A DNA stretch of 64,000 nucleotides from JAGWBG01 sp034421095. GTDB taxonomy: Bacteria; Chloroflexota; Dehalococcoidia; Lucifugimonadales; JAGWBF01. Location of the stretch: assembly GCA_034421095.1 (NCBI GenBank), contig DAOUKR010000018.1, positions 1-64,000 on the forward strand. Direction: 5' to 3'. Below are positions 1-9,787 of the stretch, one piece after another (position 1 is the stretch's first letter; every line of letters starts with the position of its first letter). A program made the translations under genes and the position numbers. Below the pieces are notes generated by a model, which ran no database searches, had not been told where the DNA came from, and saw only the letters and a list, made by a program, of their open reading frames with translations.

Positions 1-373
1 GGGGAATGCCAGTTGTGGCGCAGCAAAGAGCCCCTGACCGGCCGCTCCCAGCGGCTGTGCGCCTGCCCCTCCATTGTCCTCCCTCCCATTGCACAACTTT
101 GAAAAGGCCCTGCACCAGCATCCATAGGGATTGACAAAGGGCAAGTTGGCGTCTCCAGGCTCGTTTGGCCGGAGTACCTAACCATTTTAGACATCAAGCT
201 ATAACATCCGCATAATAATTGACCCCAATTCTTCATATAATTGTCTATACTTTTCGGCTTGAAGGGGTTAAAATAGCAACGGACTGGCCGACTGGCTCGT
301 AAACCGCGTATCAGTCTGCCGGCGGCCTGATGACGCAAGTCCGGGTCATCAGCGCCCGGTTCAAGGAGGAGTT
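1..373. other. Leader region upstream of the hybrid kinase
   Basis: I see no convincing coding sequence here. The stretch becomes AT-rich from about 180 onward and contains a plausible plus-strand promoter: TAGACA at 188-193, a 17-bp spacer and CATAAT at 211-216. A strong Shine-Dalgarno AAGGAGGAG at 363-371 belongs to the kinase gene. Confidence 0.5.
188..216 (+). promoter_or_regulatory. Possible sigma70-type promoter for the hybrid kinase
   Basis: TAGACA (188-193), 17 bp, CATAAT (211-216). Each hexamer differs from consensus at one or two positions and the spacing is ideal. It lies in a local AT-rich dip about 160 bp before the kinase start, so the transcript would have a long leader. Motif match only. 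Confidence 0.3.
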
Positions 374-2779
374 ATGGACGAGTCGGACGAGCTGAAGCGA
401 GAGTTGGAGGTGCTCCGGCAGCGCCTGACCAGGCTGAGCGAGGCCAGCCTGCACATAAACGAGAGCCTCGACCTGGACACGGTGCTCCAGGAAGTGGTGG
501 ACAACGCCCGGGCGCTGACCGACTCCCGGTGCGGAGTGATCACCACCTTCGACGGGTCGGGCAGGCCACCGGACTTCGTCACCTCTGGCATTACGGACGA
601 GGAACGACGGAGCCTGGAGGACTTCGTGCCCGGCGGCCTGCTGGTCTACCAGTTTCTCAGTACGCTTGAAGAGCCGTTGCGGGTCAGCGACTTCCAGGCG
701 TACCTGTCGTCTCTGGGCCTTCCCAGCATTCCGCCCGTACCGGCCAGTTCCTGCATGCTGGCGCCCATCAAGCACCTGGGTGAGAACATCGGCAACATCA
801 GCCTCGCAAGGGATGAATCCGGACGGGAGTTCAGCCAGGAGGACGAGGAGACCCTGGTGATGTTCGCCTCCCAGGCGGCGCTGGTCATCGCCAACGCCCG
901 CAAGCACAGGGACGAGCGGCGGGCCAGGAAGGACCTGGAGACCCTGGTGAACACGTCGCCGGTGGGTGTGGTGGTCTTCGACGCCAGGACGGGACTGCCG
1001 GTGTCGTTCAACCGGGAGGCGGTAAGGATCGTCGACAGCCTGCGGGAGCCGGAGCAAGCGCCGGAGGTACTTCTTGACTTGCTGACCTTCGTGCGTGCCG
1101 ACGGGCGGGAGGTCTCCCTGCAGGAGTTCCCGATGGCCGAGGCGCTGAGGACCGGCGAGACGGTGCGGGCCGAGGAGATCGTTCTCCGGGTCCCCGACGG
1201 ACGCAGCGTCAGGGTGCTGCTCAACGCGACGCCCATCCGCTCGGAGGACGGTGAGATCGAGTCCTTCGTCCTGACCCTTCAGGACATGACGCCGTTGGAG
1301 GAGATGGAACGGCTGCGGGCCGAGTTTCTGGCCATGGTGAGCCACGAGCTTCGCACGCCCCTGGCCACGGTCAAGGGATCCACCACCGCCCTGCTCGGCG
1401 GGCCGGACATTGATCCCGCCGTGGCCGCCCAGTTTCACCGGATCATGGACCAGCAGGTAGACCACATGCAGGACCTCATCGGCAACCTGCTGGACGTGGC
1501 CCGCATCGAGACGGGCACGCTGTCGTTCCAGGTGGCTCCCATCGGCGTGATCGAGATTGTGGACGAGGCCAGGAGCAGGTTCATAGGCGGAGGGGGCAGG
1601 GCCAACGTGCAGGTGAACCTGCCGCCGGACCTGCCCTCGGTAATGGCGGACCGGCGGCGAATCATCCAGGTCGTCAGCAACCTGCTCTCCAACGCCTCCG
1701 CCTACTCGCCCGACGGGTCGCCCATCAGAGTGACGGCAGCCCTCCAGGGCGTTTATGTCACCGTCTCAGTTGCCGACGAGGGTAGGGGCATCTCCGAGGA
1801 CCTGCTCCCACACCTCTTTCGGAAGTTCTCCCGGCTGGAGGGCAAGAGCGGCAATAGCGGCATCTCCGGTTCGGGCCTGGGACTCGCCATCTGCAAGGGG
1901 ATTGTGGAAGCGCACGGGGGCCGGATATGGGCCGAGAGCGACGGGCCGGGCCTGGGCGCGAAGCTCACCTTCACCATTCCGGCAGCGGACGGGGAAGGGG
2001 CTGTCTCGTCGACGGCGCTGGCAACAACCTCCACCCGCTTGAGAGGGGCCTCCACGAGCAAGGTGCGCATACTGGCGGTGGACGACGACCCGGAGGCGCT
2101 CAGGTACATTCGCGACGCCATCTCCAAGGCGGGCTACGCCCCCATTGTCACCGGAGATCCGGAGGAGGTGCCGCGCCTGATGGAGGAGGAGAGGCCGCAC
2201 CTTGTCCTGCTCGACCTGCTGCTGCCGGGGAGCGACGGCATCGAGCTCATGCGGGACATCCTCAAGAAGGCGGACGTGCCGGTGATCTTCGTCTCGGTCT
2301 ACGGCCAGGACGAGACGGTCGCCAGGGCCTTCGACGTGGGGGCCACCGACTACGTGGTCAAGCCCTTCTCGCCGACTGAGCTTGCCGCCAGGATCAGGGC
2401 GGCGCTGCGGCGGCAGGCCGCCCCCCACGTGACCGAGCCCACCGAACCCTACGTGCTGGGAGACTTGGCCGTTGATTACGCCGAACGGCTGGTGCGGGTG
2501 GCGGGAAGTCCGGTGCAGCTAACTCCCATCGAGTACGGGGTGCTCTACGAGCTGTCGGTCCACGGCGGCCGGGCGCTGACCCACGACCACCTGCTGGAAA
2601 GGGTCTGGGGACCGGAGAGGAAGAGCGAGCCGTGGCTGGTCAGGGAGGTGGTCAAGAGGCTCCGCCGCAAGCTGGGCGACGACGCCGACAACCCAAAGTA
2701 CGTCCTCACCGAGCCCCGCGTCGGCTACCGCATGGCGAGGGGTGACGGGCGGACCGGAGGACCGTCCACGGCTTCATGA
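374..2779 (+). CDS. Soluble hybrid histidine kinase with receiver and OmpR-type DNA-binding domain
   Basis: 801 residues with no membrane segment or signal peptide, so it should sense a cytoplasmic cue. Domains in order: a short N-terminal coiled coil, a GAF domain (about 27-178), a PAS domain (about 186-310), and a HisKA dimerisation domain with phospho-acceptor His324 in the motif VSHELRTPL. These are followed by a HATPase_c domain with GSGLGLAI, a receiver domain (starts near ILAVDDDPE, phospho-acceptor Asp in LLDLLLPGSDG), and a C-terminal winged helix ending YVLTEPRVGYR, typical of OmpR/PhoB regulators. Kinase, receiver and transcription factor are therefore one polypeptide, and phosphate could pass within the chain or dimer to control DNA binding directly. 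The start is supported by AAGGAGGAG at 363-371. A decayed fragment of a paralogue lies at 6405-6663. Target genes cannot be read from the sequence. Confidence 0.9.
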   Translation: MDESDELKRELEVLRQRLTRLSEASLHINESLDLDTVLQEVVDNARALTDSRCGVITTFDGSGRPPDFVTSGITDEERRSLEDFVPGGLLVYQFLSTLEEPLRVSDFQAYLSSLGLPSIPPVPASSCMLAPIKHLGENIGNISLARDESGREFSQEDEETLVMFASQAALVIANARKHRDERRARKDLETLVNTSPVGVVVFDARTGLPVSFNREAVRIVDSLREPEQAPEVLLDLLTFVRADGREVSLQEFPMAEALRTGETVRAEEIVLRVPDGRSVRVLLNATPIRSEDGEIESFVLTLQDMTPLEEMERLRAEFLAMVSHELRTPLATVKGSTTALLGGPDIDPAVAAQFHRIMDQQVDHMQDLIGNLLDVARIETGTLSFQVAPIGVIEIVDEARSRFIGGGGRANVQVNLPPDLPSVMADRRRIIQVVSNLLSNASAYSPDGSPIRVTAALQGVYVTVSVADEGRGISEDLLPHLFRKFSRLEGKSGNSGISGSGLGLAICKGIVEAHGGRIWAESDGPGLGAKLTFTIPAADGEGAVSSTALATTSTRLRGASTSKVRILAVDDDPEALRYIRDAISKAGYAPIVTGDPEEVPRLMEEERPHLVLLDLLLPGSDGIELMRDILKKADVPVIFVSVYGQDETVARAFDVGATDYVVKPFSPTELAARIRAALRRQAAPHVTEPTEPYVLGDLAVDYAERLVRVAGSPVQLTPIEYGVLYELSVHGGRALTHDHLLERVWGPERKSEPWLVREVVKRLRRKLGDDADNPKYVLTEPRVGYRMARGDGRTGGPSTAS

Positions 2780-2818
2780 GTGGGGAACACCGTACCTTTA
2801 GCTTACATGTAGGAGGCC

Positions 2819-3784
2819 GTGACATTGGGACATCCCGACCTCTCCGTCGTAACCGGCGCCTTCGGTTATACGGGGAGCTACGTGGCCCGGAGGCTGATCG
2901 CCCACGGCGTGCCCGTAAGGACCCTCACCCGCCGCTCCGCAGGGAGTCACCCACTGAAGGGTCAGGTGGAGGAGGCCCCGCTGGATTTCTTGGACCCGGA
3001 CGGGCTGCGCCGCTCCATGGAAGGGGCGGACGTCCTCTACAACACCTACTGGATTCGGTATGCACGCGGGCGGATGACCTTCGACCGCGCCGTCGAGAAC
3101 ACCGGGACGCTGTTCGAAGCCGCCGTCGGAGCGGGGGTCCGCAGGATCGTACACTTCTCCGTAACGAACCCTTCCCACGAGTCCAAGCTACCCTACTTCA
3201 GGGACAAGGCTCGGGTGGAGGAGATGCTGACGAGTCTCGGAGTCTCCTACGCCATCATCAGGCCGACCCTGGTCTACGGAGAGGGCGACCTGTTGCTCAA
3301 CAACATGGCATGGGCGCTGCGACGTTTTCCGCTCTTCACCGTGTATGGCAGCGGCGACTACCCCGTCCAGCCAGTCTACGCCGAGGACTTGGCGGCCCAG
3401 GCGGTAGAGGCCGGTTCCCAGAGCAAGAACGTTATAACTGACGCGGCAGGGCCGGAGACGTTCTCCTTCGAAGAACTGCTTCGCCTCTTGGCCTCAGCGA
3501 TGGATATAAGTCCACGGCTGGTTCATGCGCCGCCTGCGGTGGGCCTCGTGCTCACGCAAGTGGTCGGCCTGCTGAAGGGCGACCTCGCGCTCACCCGAGA
3601 CGAGGTCGTGGGACTCATGGCGGGTCTGCTCACGTCCGAGGCCGCACCGACCGGCACGACTAAGCTGAGCGACTGGCTCGCAGAGAACGCCGACGGCCTG
3701 GGGAGACGGTACGTGTCGGAGCTGCGGCGCAACTTCCGCTTGTCCAGGCAGGGACGCAGCGTCTATAATGAGGGTCAGCATTGA
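2819..3784 (+). CDS. NAD(P)-dependent epimerase/NmrA-like short-chain protein
   Basis: 321 residues of the extended (atypical) SDR superfamily. The N-terminal Rossmann dinucleotide-binding motif is VTGAFGYTGSYVARRL. A region like the complex I 39-kDa subunit/NmrA group follows (FSVTNPSHESKLPYFRDKA, then AIIRPTLVYGEGD). A Tyr-x3-Lys catalytic pair is not clear, so it may bind rather than turn over a dinucleotide-linked substrate. GTG start with AGGAGG at 2811-2816. It starts 40 bp after the kinase stop on the same strand and is followed within 15 bp by the META lipoprotein, so the three may be co-transcribed. The substrate is unknown. A second, different member of the superfamily lies at 31841-32791. 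Confidence 0.8.
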   Translation: MTLGHPDLSVVTGAFGYTGSYVARRLIAHGVPVRTLTRRSAGSHPLKGQVEEAPLDFLDPDGLRRSMEGADVLYNTYWIRYARGRMTFDRAVENTGTLFEAAVGAGVRRIVHFSVTNPSHESKLPYFRDKARVEEMLTSLGVSYAIIRPTLVYGEGDLLLNNMAWALRRFPLFTVYGSGDYPVQPVYAEDLAAQAVEAGSQSKNVITDAAGPETFSFEELLRLLASAMDISPRLVHAPPAVGLVLTQVVGLLKGDLALTRDEVVGLMAGLLTSEAAPTGTTKLSDWLAENADGLGRRYVSELRRNFRLSRQGRSVYNEGQH

Positions 3785-3799
3785 AGGAGGGCTTTTCTT

Positions 3800-4219
3800 A
3801 TGTGGGTGCCCGATCGAGCGAGAAGGATCTTGCCATCGGTCATAGTCGGCACCTTGGCGCTCTTGGCACTTGCATGCGCCTCGGAAGAGCCACCCCTGGT
3901 GGGTACATCCTGGACGCTGATTTCCGTAGGGGGTAGCCCAGCCATCGGAAACGTGGAGGTTGAGTTTTCCGAGGATAGTGGCATCAGTGGCTGGACCGGA
4001 TGCAACTCCTACAATGGGAGATACAGCGCCTCCGGGTCGTCCTTCACCATAGAAGAGCTTGGCTGGACTGAGGCGGGTTGTCCAAGCCGCGAATTGTCCA
4101 TGCAGGAGTCCCTGTACATTGAGCTGCTGGCCGAGGCGGAGCGGTTTGCCATCATCGGCTCACAGCTGACCATCAACAGCTCAGATGGTCAGACCATCAC
4201 ATTTGCCCTGAGACAATAG
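3800..4219 (+). CDS. META-domain (HslJ-like, DUF306) lipoprotein
   Basis: 139 residues. The N-terminus has a basic start, a hydrophobic stretch (IVGTLALLALAC) and a lipobox-like LALAC, so it is probably a lipoprotein anchored on the outer face of the membrane. The mature part has the META/DUF306 pattern: GTSWTLISVGG at the start, then SGWTGCNSYNGRYS and a later conserved Cys in EAGCPSRELSMQE. HslJ in Escherichia coli is a heat-inducible member of this family linked to novobiocin resistance; the biochemical role is unknown. The start is supported by GAAGGAGGG ending 9 bp upstream. It probably shares a transcript with the preceding epimerase-like gene. Confidence 0.8.
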   Translation: MWVPDRARRILPSVIVGTLALLALACASEEPPLVGTSWTLISVGGSPAIGNVEVEFSEDSGISGWTGCNSYNGRYSASGSSFTIEELGWTEAGCPSRELSMQESLYIELLAEAERFAIIGSQLTINSSDGQTITFALRQ

Positions 4220-4285
4220 CCCCTGGGGCAGGGCCAGGCCGACTGGCTCATCGCTGAACTATGGACTTACGGGACTGACAAGGCC

Positions 4286-4931
4286 TTGAAGGGAGTCACA
4301 AGCTTCCTAGCCACAACCGGGTGGTTTGCAAACTGTAGACCAGGGCATGAGGAGTCACCCACGGACCCAGCACACGGCCGGGTGACCAACCCGGAGCGCT
4401 TTCATCCCTTGCATCCGGCCATGTTGGCAATTATCGGCCGGCTGGAGAAGGACTTCGAGGTGGAGCGTACGGAAGGCATGCTCTCGACGACGAGTTGGAG
4501 AAGGGCCTGGACCTTGCCCGTGCGGGTGTCAGATTGACCCCAAAGTACCCTGAAGCCGCGCCCATCGTCGTAGCGCTCTCGACCTTTCCGAGTCTTCATG
4601 TCCGATTCGGGCGGTGGTATATCGAGCCTTTCGGGACTGTGGCTGCGATGCGTGGGATGAATCAGTAGAAGGCGAGATCGAACGGCTCAACGATATGGTC
4701 GACGACGTAGCCGCCGGGAGGTTTCGCGAGGCTATCGAGATTCCCCCAGTATCCTTCATGGGGTCAGGTTGGAGAGAAACCAGGTTCTGGCCGCCTGACG
4801 ATGGACGAAACTCAACGAGTTCCCGAAGGAGGTCTCGTGTTGACGGTCGCCCCGCCCGTGAGATGTCTGAAGGTCGTCGTCGGCTGGACCTGAACTGGAA
4901 GCCGTGGGGACACGGGGTGACCACCAGATAG
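4286..4931 (+). pseudogene. Frameshifted DUF6226-like gene
   Basis: Three pieces of one protein family lie in order in three reading frames. Piece one, in frame to about 4476, reads VTNPERFHPLHPAMLAIIGR and then FEVERTEG. Piece two, from 4477 in another frame, reads HALDDELEKGLDLARAGVRL, then VALSTFPSLHVRFGRWYIEP to about 4620. Piece three, in the third frame to the stop at 4931, reads DCGCDAWDESVEGEIERLND and ends with a LDLNWKPW motif. Together they resemble the DUF6226 family, whose function is unknown to me; the family assignment is from memory of the pattern. Two frameshifts are needed, so the gene is most simply broken. A pair of sequencing errors is the alternative. Confidence 0.6.
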
Positions 4932-5006
4932 CGGTCGGCCTGTTGGACCCTCAAGGAACTTGGCGTCGAGGTCCACGCTTGAGCAGCCACGTATACTGGT
5001 ACAAAG

Positions 5007-5468
5007 TCATACCTTTTTCTCGCCGTTGAACTTTGCCCGGCACTCAGTGCAAATTCCTCGGAATATCACCTGGGCCTCGTCAACATCCCCATTGACCTGG
5101 TCCGGATTCAGGCAGGGTTTCAATCCAACAACGCACTCGACATCCTCAATAAGGTCACAGGTGCGGCAAACGAAGTGATGATGCCACCTCTCGGCAAGCT
5201 CGTAAAGCGCGCGTCCGGGGCCGATGTCGGTCACCATCATCAGTCCGTGGGTCGCCAGGGCCCCCACCACATTGTACACAGAGCCCCGTGGCAGGGGAGT
5301 GCCACGGGCATCAAGGGCTTCGACCAACTCGTCCGTGGAGAGGTGAGGCCCCGTCTGCTGAAGGACCTCCAAGACCAGAAGCCGTGGCCTGGTGGCCTTG
5401 AGACCCGTTGCCCGCAGTCTCTGGGCCAGTTCCTGTTCGTCTATCACAGCTGTGCCCGCAGCATCCAT
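5007..5468 (-). CDS. Fur/PerR-family metal-dependent repressor
   Basis: 153 residues. The N-terminal winged helix has the family pattern RLRATGLKATRPRLLVLEVL and GSVYNVVGALATHGL. The C-terminal dimerisation and metal-binding half has WHHHFVCRTC and a second CxxC, CTEC, near the end, giving the four-Cys structural zinc site. Sequence alone does not tell Fur from PerR. However, the neighbours are dps (overlapping by 25 bp upstream on the same strand) and katG about 2 kb away, whose promoter carries a perfect Per box, so a peroxide sensor is more likely than an iron regulator. The start codon lies inside dps, which implies co-transcription from the dps promoter and probably translational coupling. 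Confidence 0.85.
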   Translation of the reverse strand: MDAAGTAVIDEQELAQRLRATGLKATRPRLLVLEVLQQTGPHLSTDELVEALDARGTPLPRGSVYNVVGALATHGLMMVTDIGPGRALYELAERWHHHFVCRTCDLIEDVECVVGLKPCLNPDQVNGDVDEAQVIFRGICTECRAKFNGEKKV

Positions 5469-5914
5469 TGGTGTTTCTCCAGACCTCTTACTATCTCGAT
5501 GATGAGGTCCTGGCTGGCCAGGTCCAGGTTGCCGAGCCGTTCCGCCGCCTGTCTCCCACGAGAGGCGACGCCGGCCACTCGTGTTTCCATCAGCGCTACA
5601 GCTTCCCTGTCGGCTATGTATCCCTGTGGCAATGGCTGAAGACGGCTTTCCATTGCCACGTCCCCGGGTTGCCCATGGGCTGGAAGATCAATGGTGACTT
5701 TGCGCTCCGCCACGTCGTCTGCCCACGTCCGAGCATCGTCTACGATATTGTCCAGCTGGCCATGCACTGACTGGAAGAGAGGACCTACCACATTCCAGTG
5801 AGCTTGTTTGCCTTGCAGACTCAGGTCAATGAGGTCCGCCAGCAGGGCTTGCAGCTCCGTCGCCACCTTGGTCCGGACCTCATAGCTGAGGTCGGTCGAA
5901 ATAGAACCTATCAT
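5444..5914 (-). CDS. dps: Dps-family ferritin-like DNA-protection protein
   Basis: 156 residues. Dps dodecamers oxidise and store iron with peroxide and can shield DNA. The family signature is clear: LSLQGKQAHWNVVGPLFQSV followed by HGQLDNIVDDARTWADDVAER, which contains the His, Asp and Glu ferroxidase ligands at the dimer interface, and a C-terminal IEIVRGLEKHQWMLRAQL helix. The reading frame extends further upstream, but the Met at 5914 is preferred: it has GGAAAGGAG just before it and gives the usual Dps length. The gene is followed by the Fur/PerR-type regulator, which starts within its last codons. Transcription is likely from the promoter at 5991-6019. Confidence 0.9.
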   Translation of the reverse strand: MIGSISTDLSYEVRTKVATELQALLADLIDLSLQGKQAHWNVVGPLFQSVHGQLDNIVDDARTWADDVAERKVTIDLPAHGQPGDVAMESRLQPLPQGYIADREAVALMETRVAGVASRGRQAAERLGNLDLASQDLIIEIVRGLEKHQWMLRAQL

Positions 5915-5979
5915 GTCCGTCTTTCTCCTTTCCCTTTTTTGGTCGCTTCTGCCGCGAGGATTGTCTACCGGAAGTTGTT

Positions 5980-6019
5980 TTGACAATGTCAATATATCAT
6001 CTAATTTAGATATTGTCAA
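5980..6019 (-). promoter_or_regulatory. dps-fur promoter with two palindromic operators
   Basis: On the minus strand, TTGACA (6019-6014), a 17-bp spacer and TATATT (5996-5991) form a near-consensus sigma70 promoter. Two perfect 6-1-6 palindromes overlap it: ATCTAATTTAGAT at 5999-6011 inside the spacer, and TTGACAATGTCAA at 5980-5992 covering the downstream edge of the -10. Neither matches the Per box seen before katG, so the binding protein may differ or have relaxed specificity. Confidence 0.7.
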
Positions 6020-6151
6020 GAGTAGTTGGAGGCAATAGCCATCCAGCCGGGGGGCCTGACCCTTCGAGATGGGCCAAGTGGAATGTTGGTCCATCGGCAC
6101 CTGACCGCTGGATACAGGCTGCCGAAGCATTCATTTGGAGGAGGACGAATC

Positions 6152-6396
6152 ATGGTCGAAATGAGGGGAGGGGGGCCCTAGCCAAGTTACCTGTCGGAGA
6201 GGGTGTGGAGGTCGTATGGGGATTCCCGGCATCCGGATGTATGGGATTGTCGCTGCCCCGAGAGACGGTCCGGGCATTCGCCTGACCACCGCCCGCCGCG
6301 AACAGGCGGCAACTACATGGCCGACGGCTACGCCCGCGCGTCGGGAAGGCCAGGAGTGGTGCTGGTGGTCCCCGGAGTAGGTCTTTGCAACGCCAA
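6152..6396 (+). pseudogene. Decayed N-terminus of a thiamine-diphosphate (acetolactate synthase-like) enzyme
   Basis: A good ribosome site (GGAGGAGG near 6137-6144) and an ATG at 6152 open MVEMRGGGP, then a stop. The homology resumes in the next frame as GEGVEVVWGFPASG (about 6196-6240), in a third as GIRLTTARREQA (about 6274-6309), and again in the first as MADGYARASGRPGVVLVVPG (about 6316-6375). This is the order found in the PYR domain of acetolactate synthase-type enzymes, and the last piece closely matches the intact ThDP gene at 45919 (IADGYARATGKVGVAMTGTG). The catalytic, FAD/linker and PP domains are missing. It ends abruptly where unrelated minus-strand kinase sequence begins. Confidence 0.75.
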
Positions 6397-6404
6397 CCCC
6401 TGGG

Positions 6405-6663
6405 GCATATTCCGCAGCCCTTGTTCCTCTTTCCTGGTCAGCCCGGAGACGATGAAGTCAGGCCGATGCCATGCTTCGTCAAGAACGTCCATCGCTCTGT
6501 AGCGGGACCCGGTCAAGGTTCTCGCACTGTCCACCATCTCCTGCAACCCCATGTCGAAATCCAGGCTCTCGTTGATGCGAATACTGGCCTCGCTCATGCG
6601 GGAGAGGCGGTTTCTCCGTGCCTGGCCTTCGGGTTTTTCCTCCGGTTTCTCCACTCGGTTCAA
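6405..6663 (-). pseudogene. GAF-domain fragment of a hybrid-kinase paralogue
   Basis: About 86 residues resemble residues 18-90 of the kinase at 374-2779: RLSRMSEASIRINESLDFDM here against RLTRLSEASLHINESLDLDT there, followed by PDFIVSGLTRKEEQGLRN against PDFVTSGITDEERRSLED. After this the homology stops and the frame runs into antisense of the ThDP remnant. No PAS, kinase or receiver sequence follows, so this is a truncated gene. It lies tail to tail against the ThDP fragment, as if a deletion or rearrangement joined two unrelated genes. Confidence 0.75.
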
Positions 6664-7039
6664 GGCTGCACCCCGATCGTAAGGCTGGTTATTTTGCGGT
6701 TAGTGTAGCACGTTGCTCAGCCCTAATGAAGGAGTCGTAACCGATACTTCACTAATATTGTCACCAGAAATTTACTGACAATACACATATTATTCCCTAT
6801 AGTGTTTGCTGGAGATTGGGTATATTACCGATTAGGCTGCTATTGACCGCTGTTCGAGGGCATCCCGGTGTGGCCAACCTACAAGGTGCTATCGCGGAAC
6901 TACCCGGCCGGTTAGCTTCTACATTATGATCACCCCATCGACGGAGGAAAGACCCATAATCCCGGCGTCGGGGACAACTATTGGAGTCTAACTGGGGAGA
7001 CAATCGTGACGGATACCGAGACCGCACCGAACTACAGCC

Positions 7040-7310
7040 GACGATTCTGGGCAGCTGGTGGACGGCATCTATTTCGCCCTGCCCACCCGGGCAGCTGCTA
7101 CCCAGATCCACGAAAGGGTAGCGCGTTTCGTGGAGCGCATGTTTCCCGAAGGCAACAGGCCCGAACCTGTGCTGGCCGTTCCGGGCTACGTGAAAGCCAG
7201 CGACATCACGGGCCATCACCTCCAGAACTACAAGGTCTGGTGGGACGGCCACGCCGCCGCCCGCAACAGACGATGGGCTGCCGCAAGTCCCATGGGTCTT
7301 ATAGGACGTA
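7040..7310 (+). pseudogene. Remnant of a Cas3-like CRISPR helicase
   Basis: The translated stretch VDGIYFALPTRAAATQIHER (from 7058), continuing FVERMFPEGNRPEPVLAVPG, then NYKVWWDGHA and RRWAAASP, follows the Cas3 pattern just downstream of Walker A: YFALPT, a leucine-rich helix, VLAVPGY, a short WWDD-like segment, and RWAAE-P before the next helicase motif. Walker A, the DExH motif, the HD nuclease domain and the C-terminal half are absent, and the frame degenerates after about 7310. No other cas gene and no repeat-spacer array was found in the window. Family assignment is from the motif pattern and needs a profile search. Confidence 0.55.
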
Positions 7311-7439
7311 GTGACGGCAACGAGCGCCGGTCTCCTTCCTGCCCACCGATAGAAAGCCCACGCCGGGACGGAGCAGCCCTCCCGTCTCGGCTGCCGGCTC
7401 CCGGGTCTACCTGAATCAATGACCATGCCATAATTGCTA

Positions 7440-7476
7440 TTGTAAAGTATTTATTATGATATTATAATGATTATAA
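7440..7476 (+). promoter_or_regulatory. katG promoter with a perfect Per box
   Basis: TTGTAA (7440-7445), a 17-bp spacer and a consensus TATAAT (7463-7468). Overlapping the -10 is TTATAATGATTATAA at 7462-7476, an exact match to the Per box consensus described for Bacillus subtilis PerR (TTATAATnATTATAA). A repressor bound there would block RNA polymerase. Start of katG is at 7501 with AGGAGG at 7487-7492. Confidence 0.8.
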
Positions 7477-7500
7477 ATTAAACGATAGGAGGCCATCCTA

Positions 7501-9714
<2,214 letters not shown>

Positions 9715-9787
9715 TCGGTGATGGCGCTCCCGGCAGTTGCGGTTCCCCATCCGCCGTCAAGGAGCGACAAGGGTTGGCCAAATCGGC

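Noticed and set aside
2776..3441. Open frame on the plus strand overlapping the epimerase gene
   Set aside because: It lies in another frame of a clear SDR gene, has Arg/Gly-rich low-quality sequence and no family features.
6840..6900. Short peptide-like stretch PLFEGIPVWPTYKV in the graveyard
   Set aside because: It is too short to assign to any family and may be chance.
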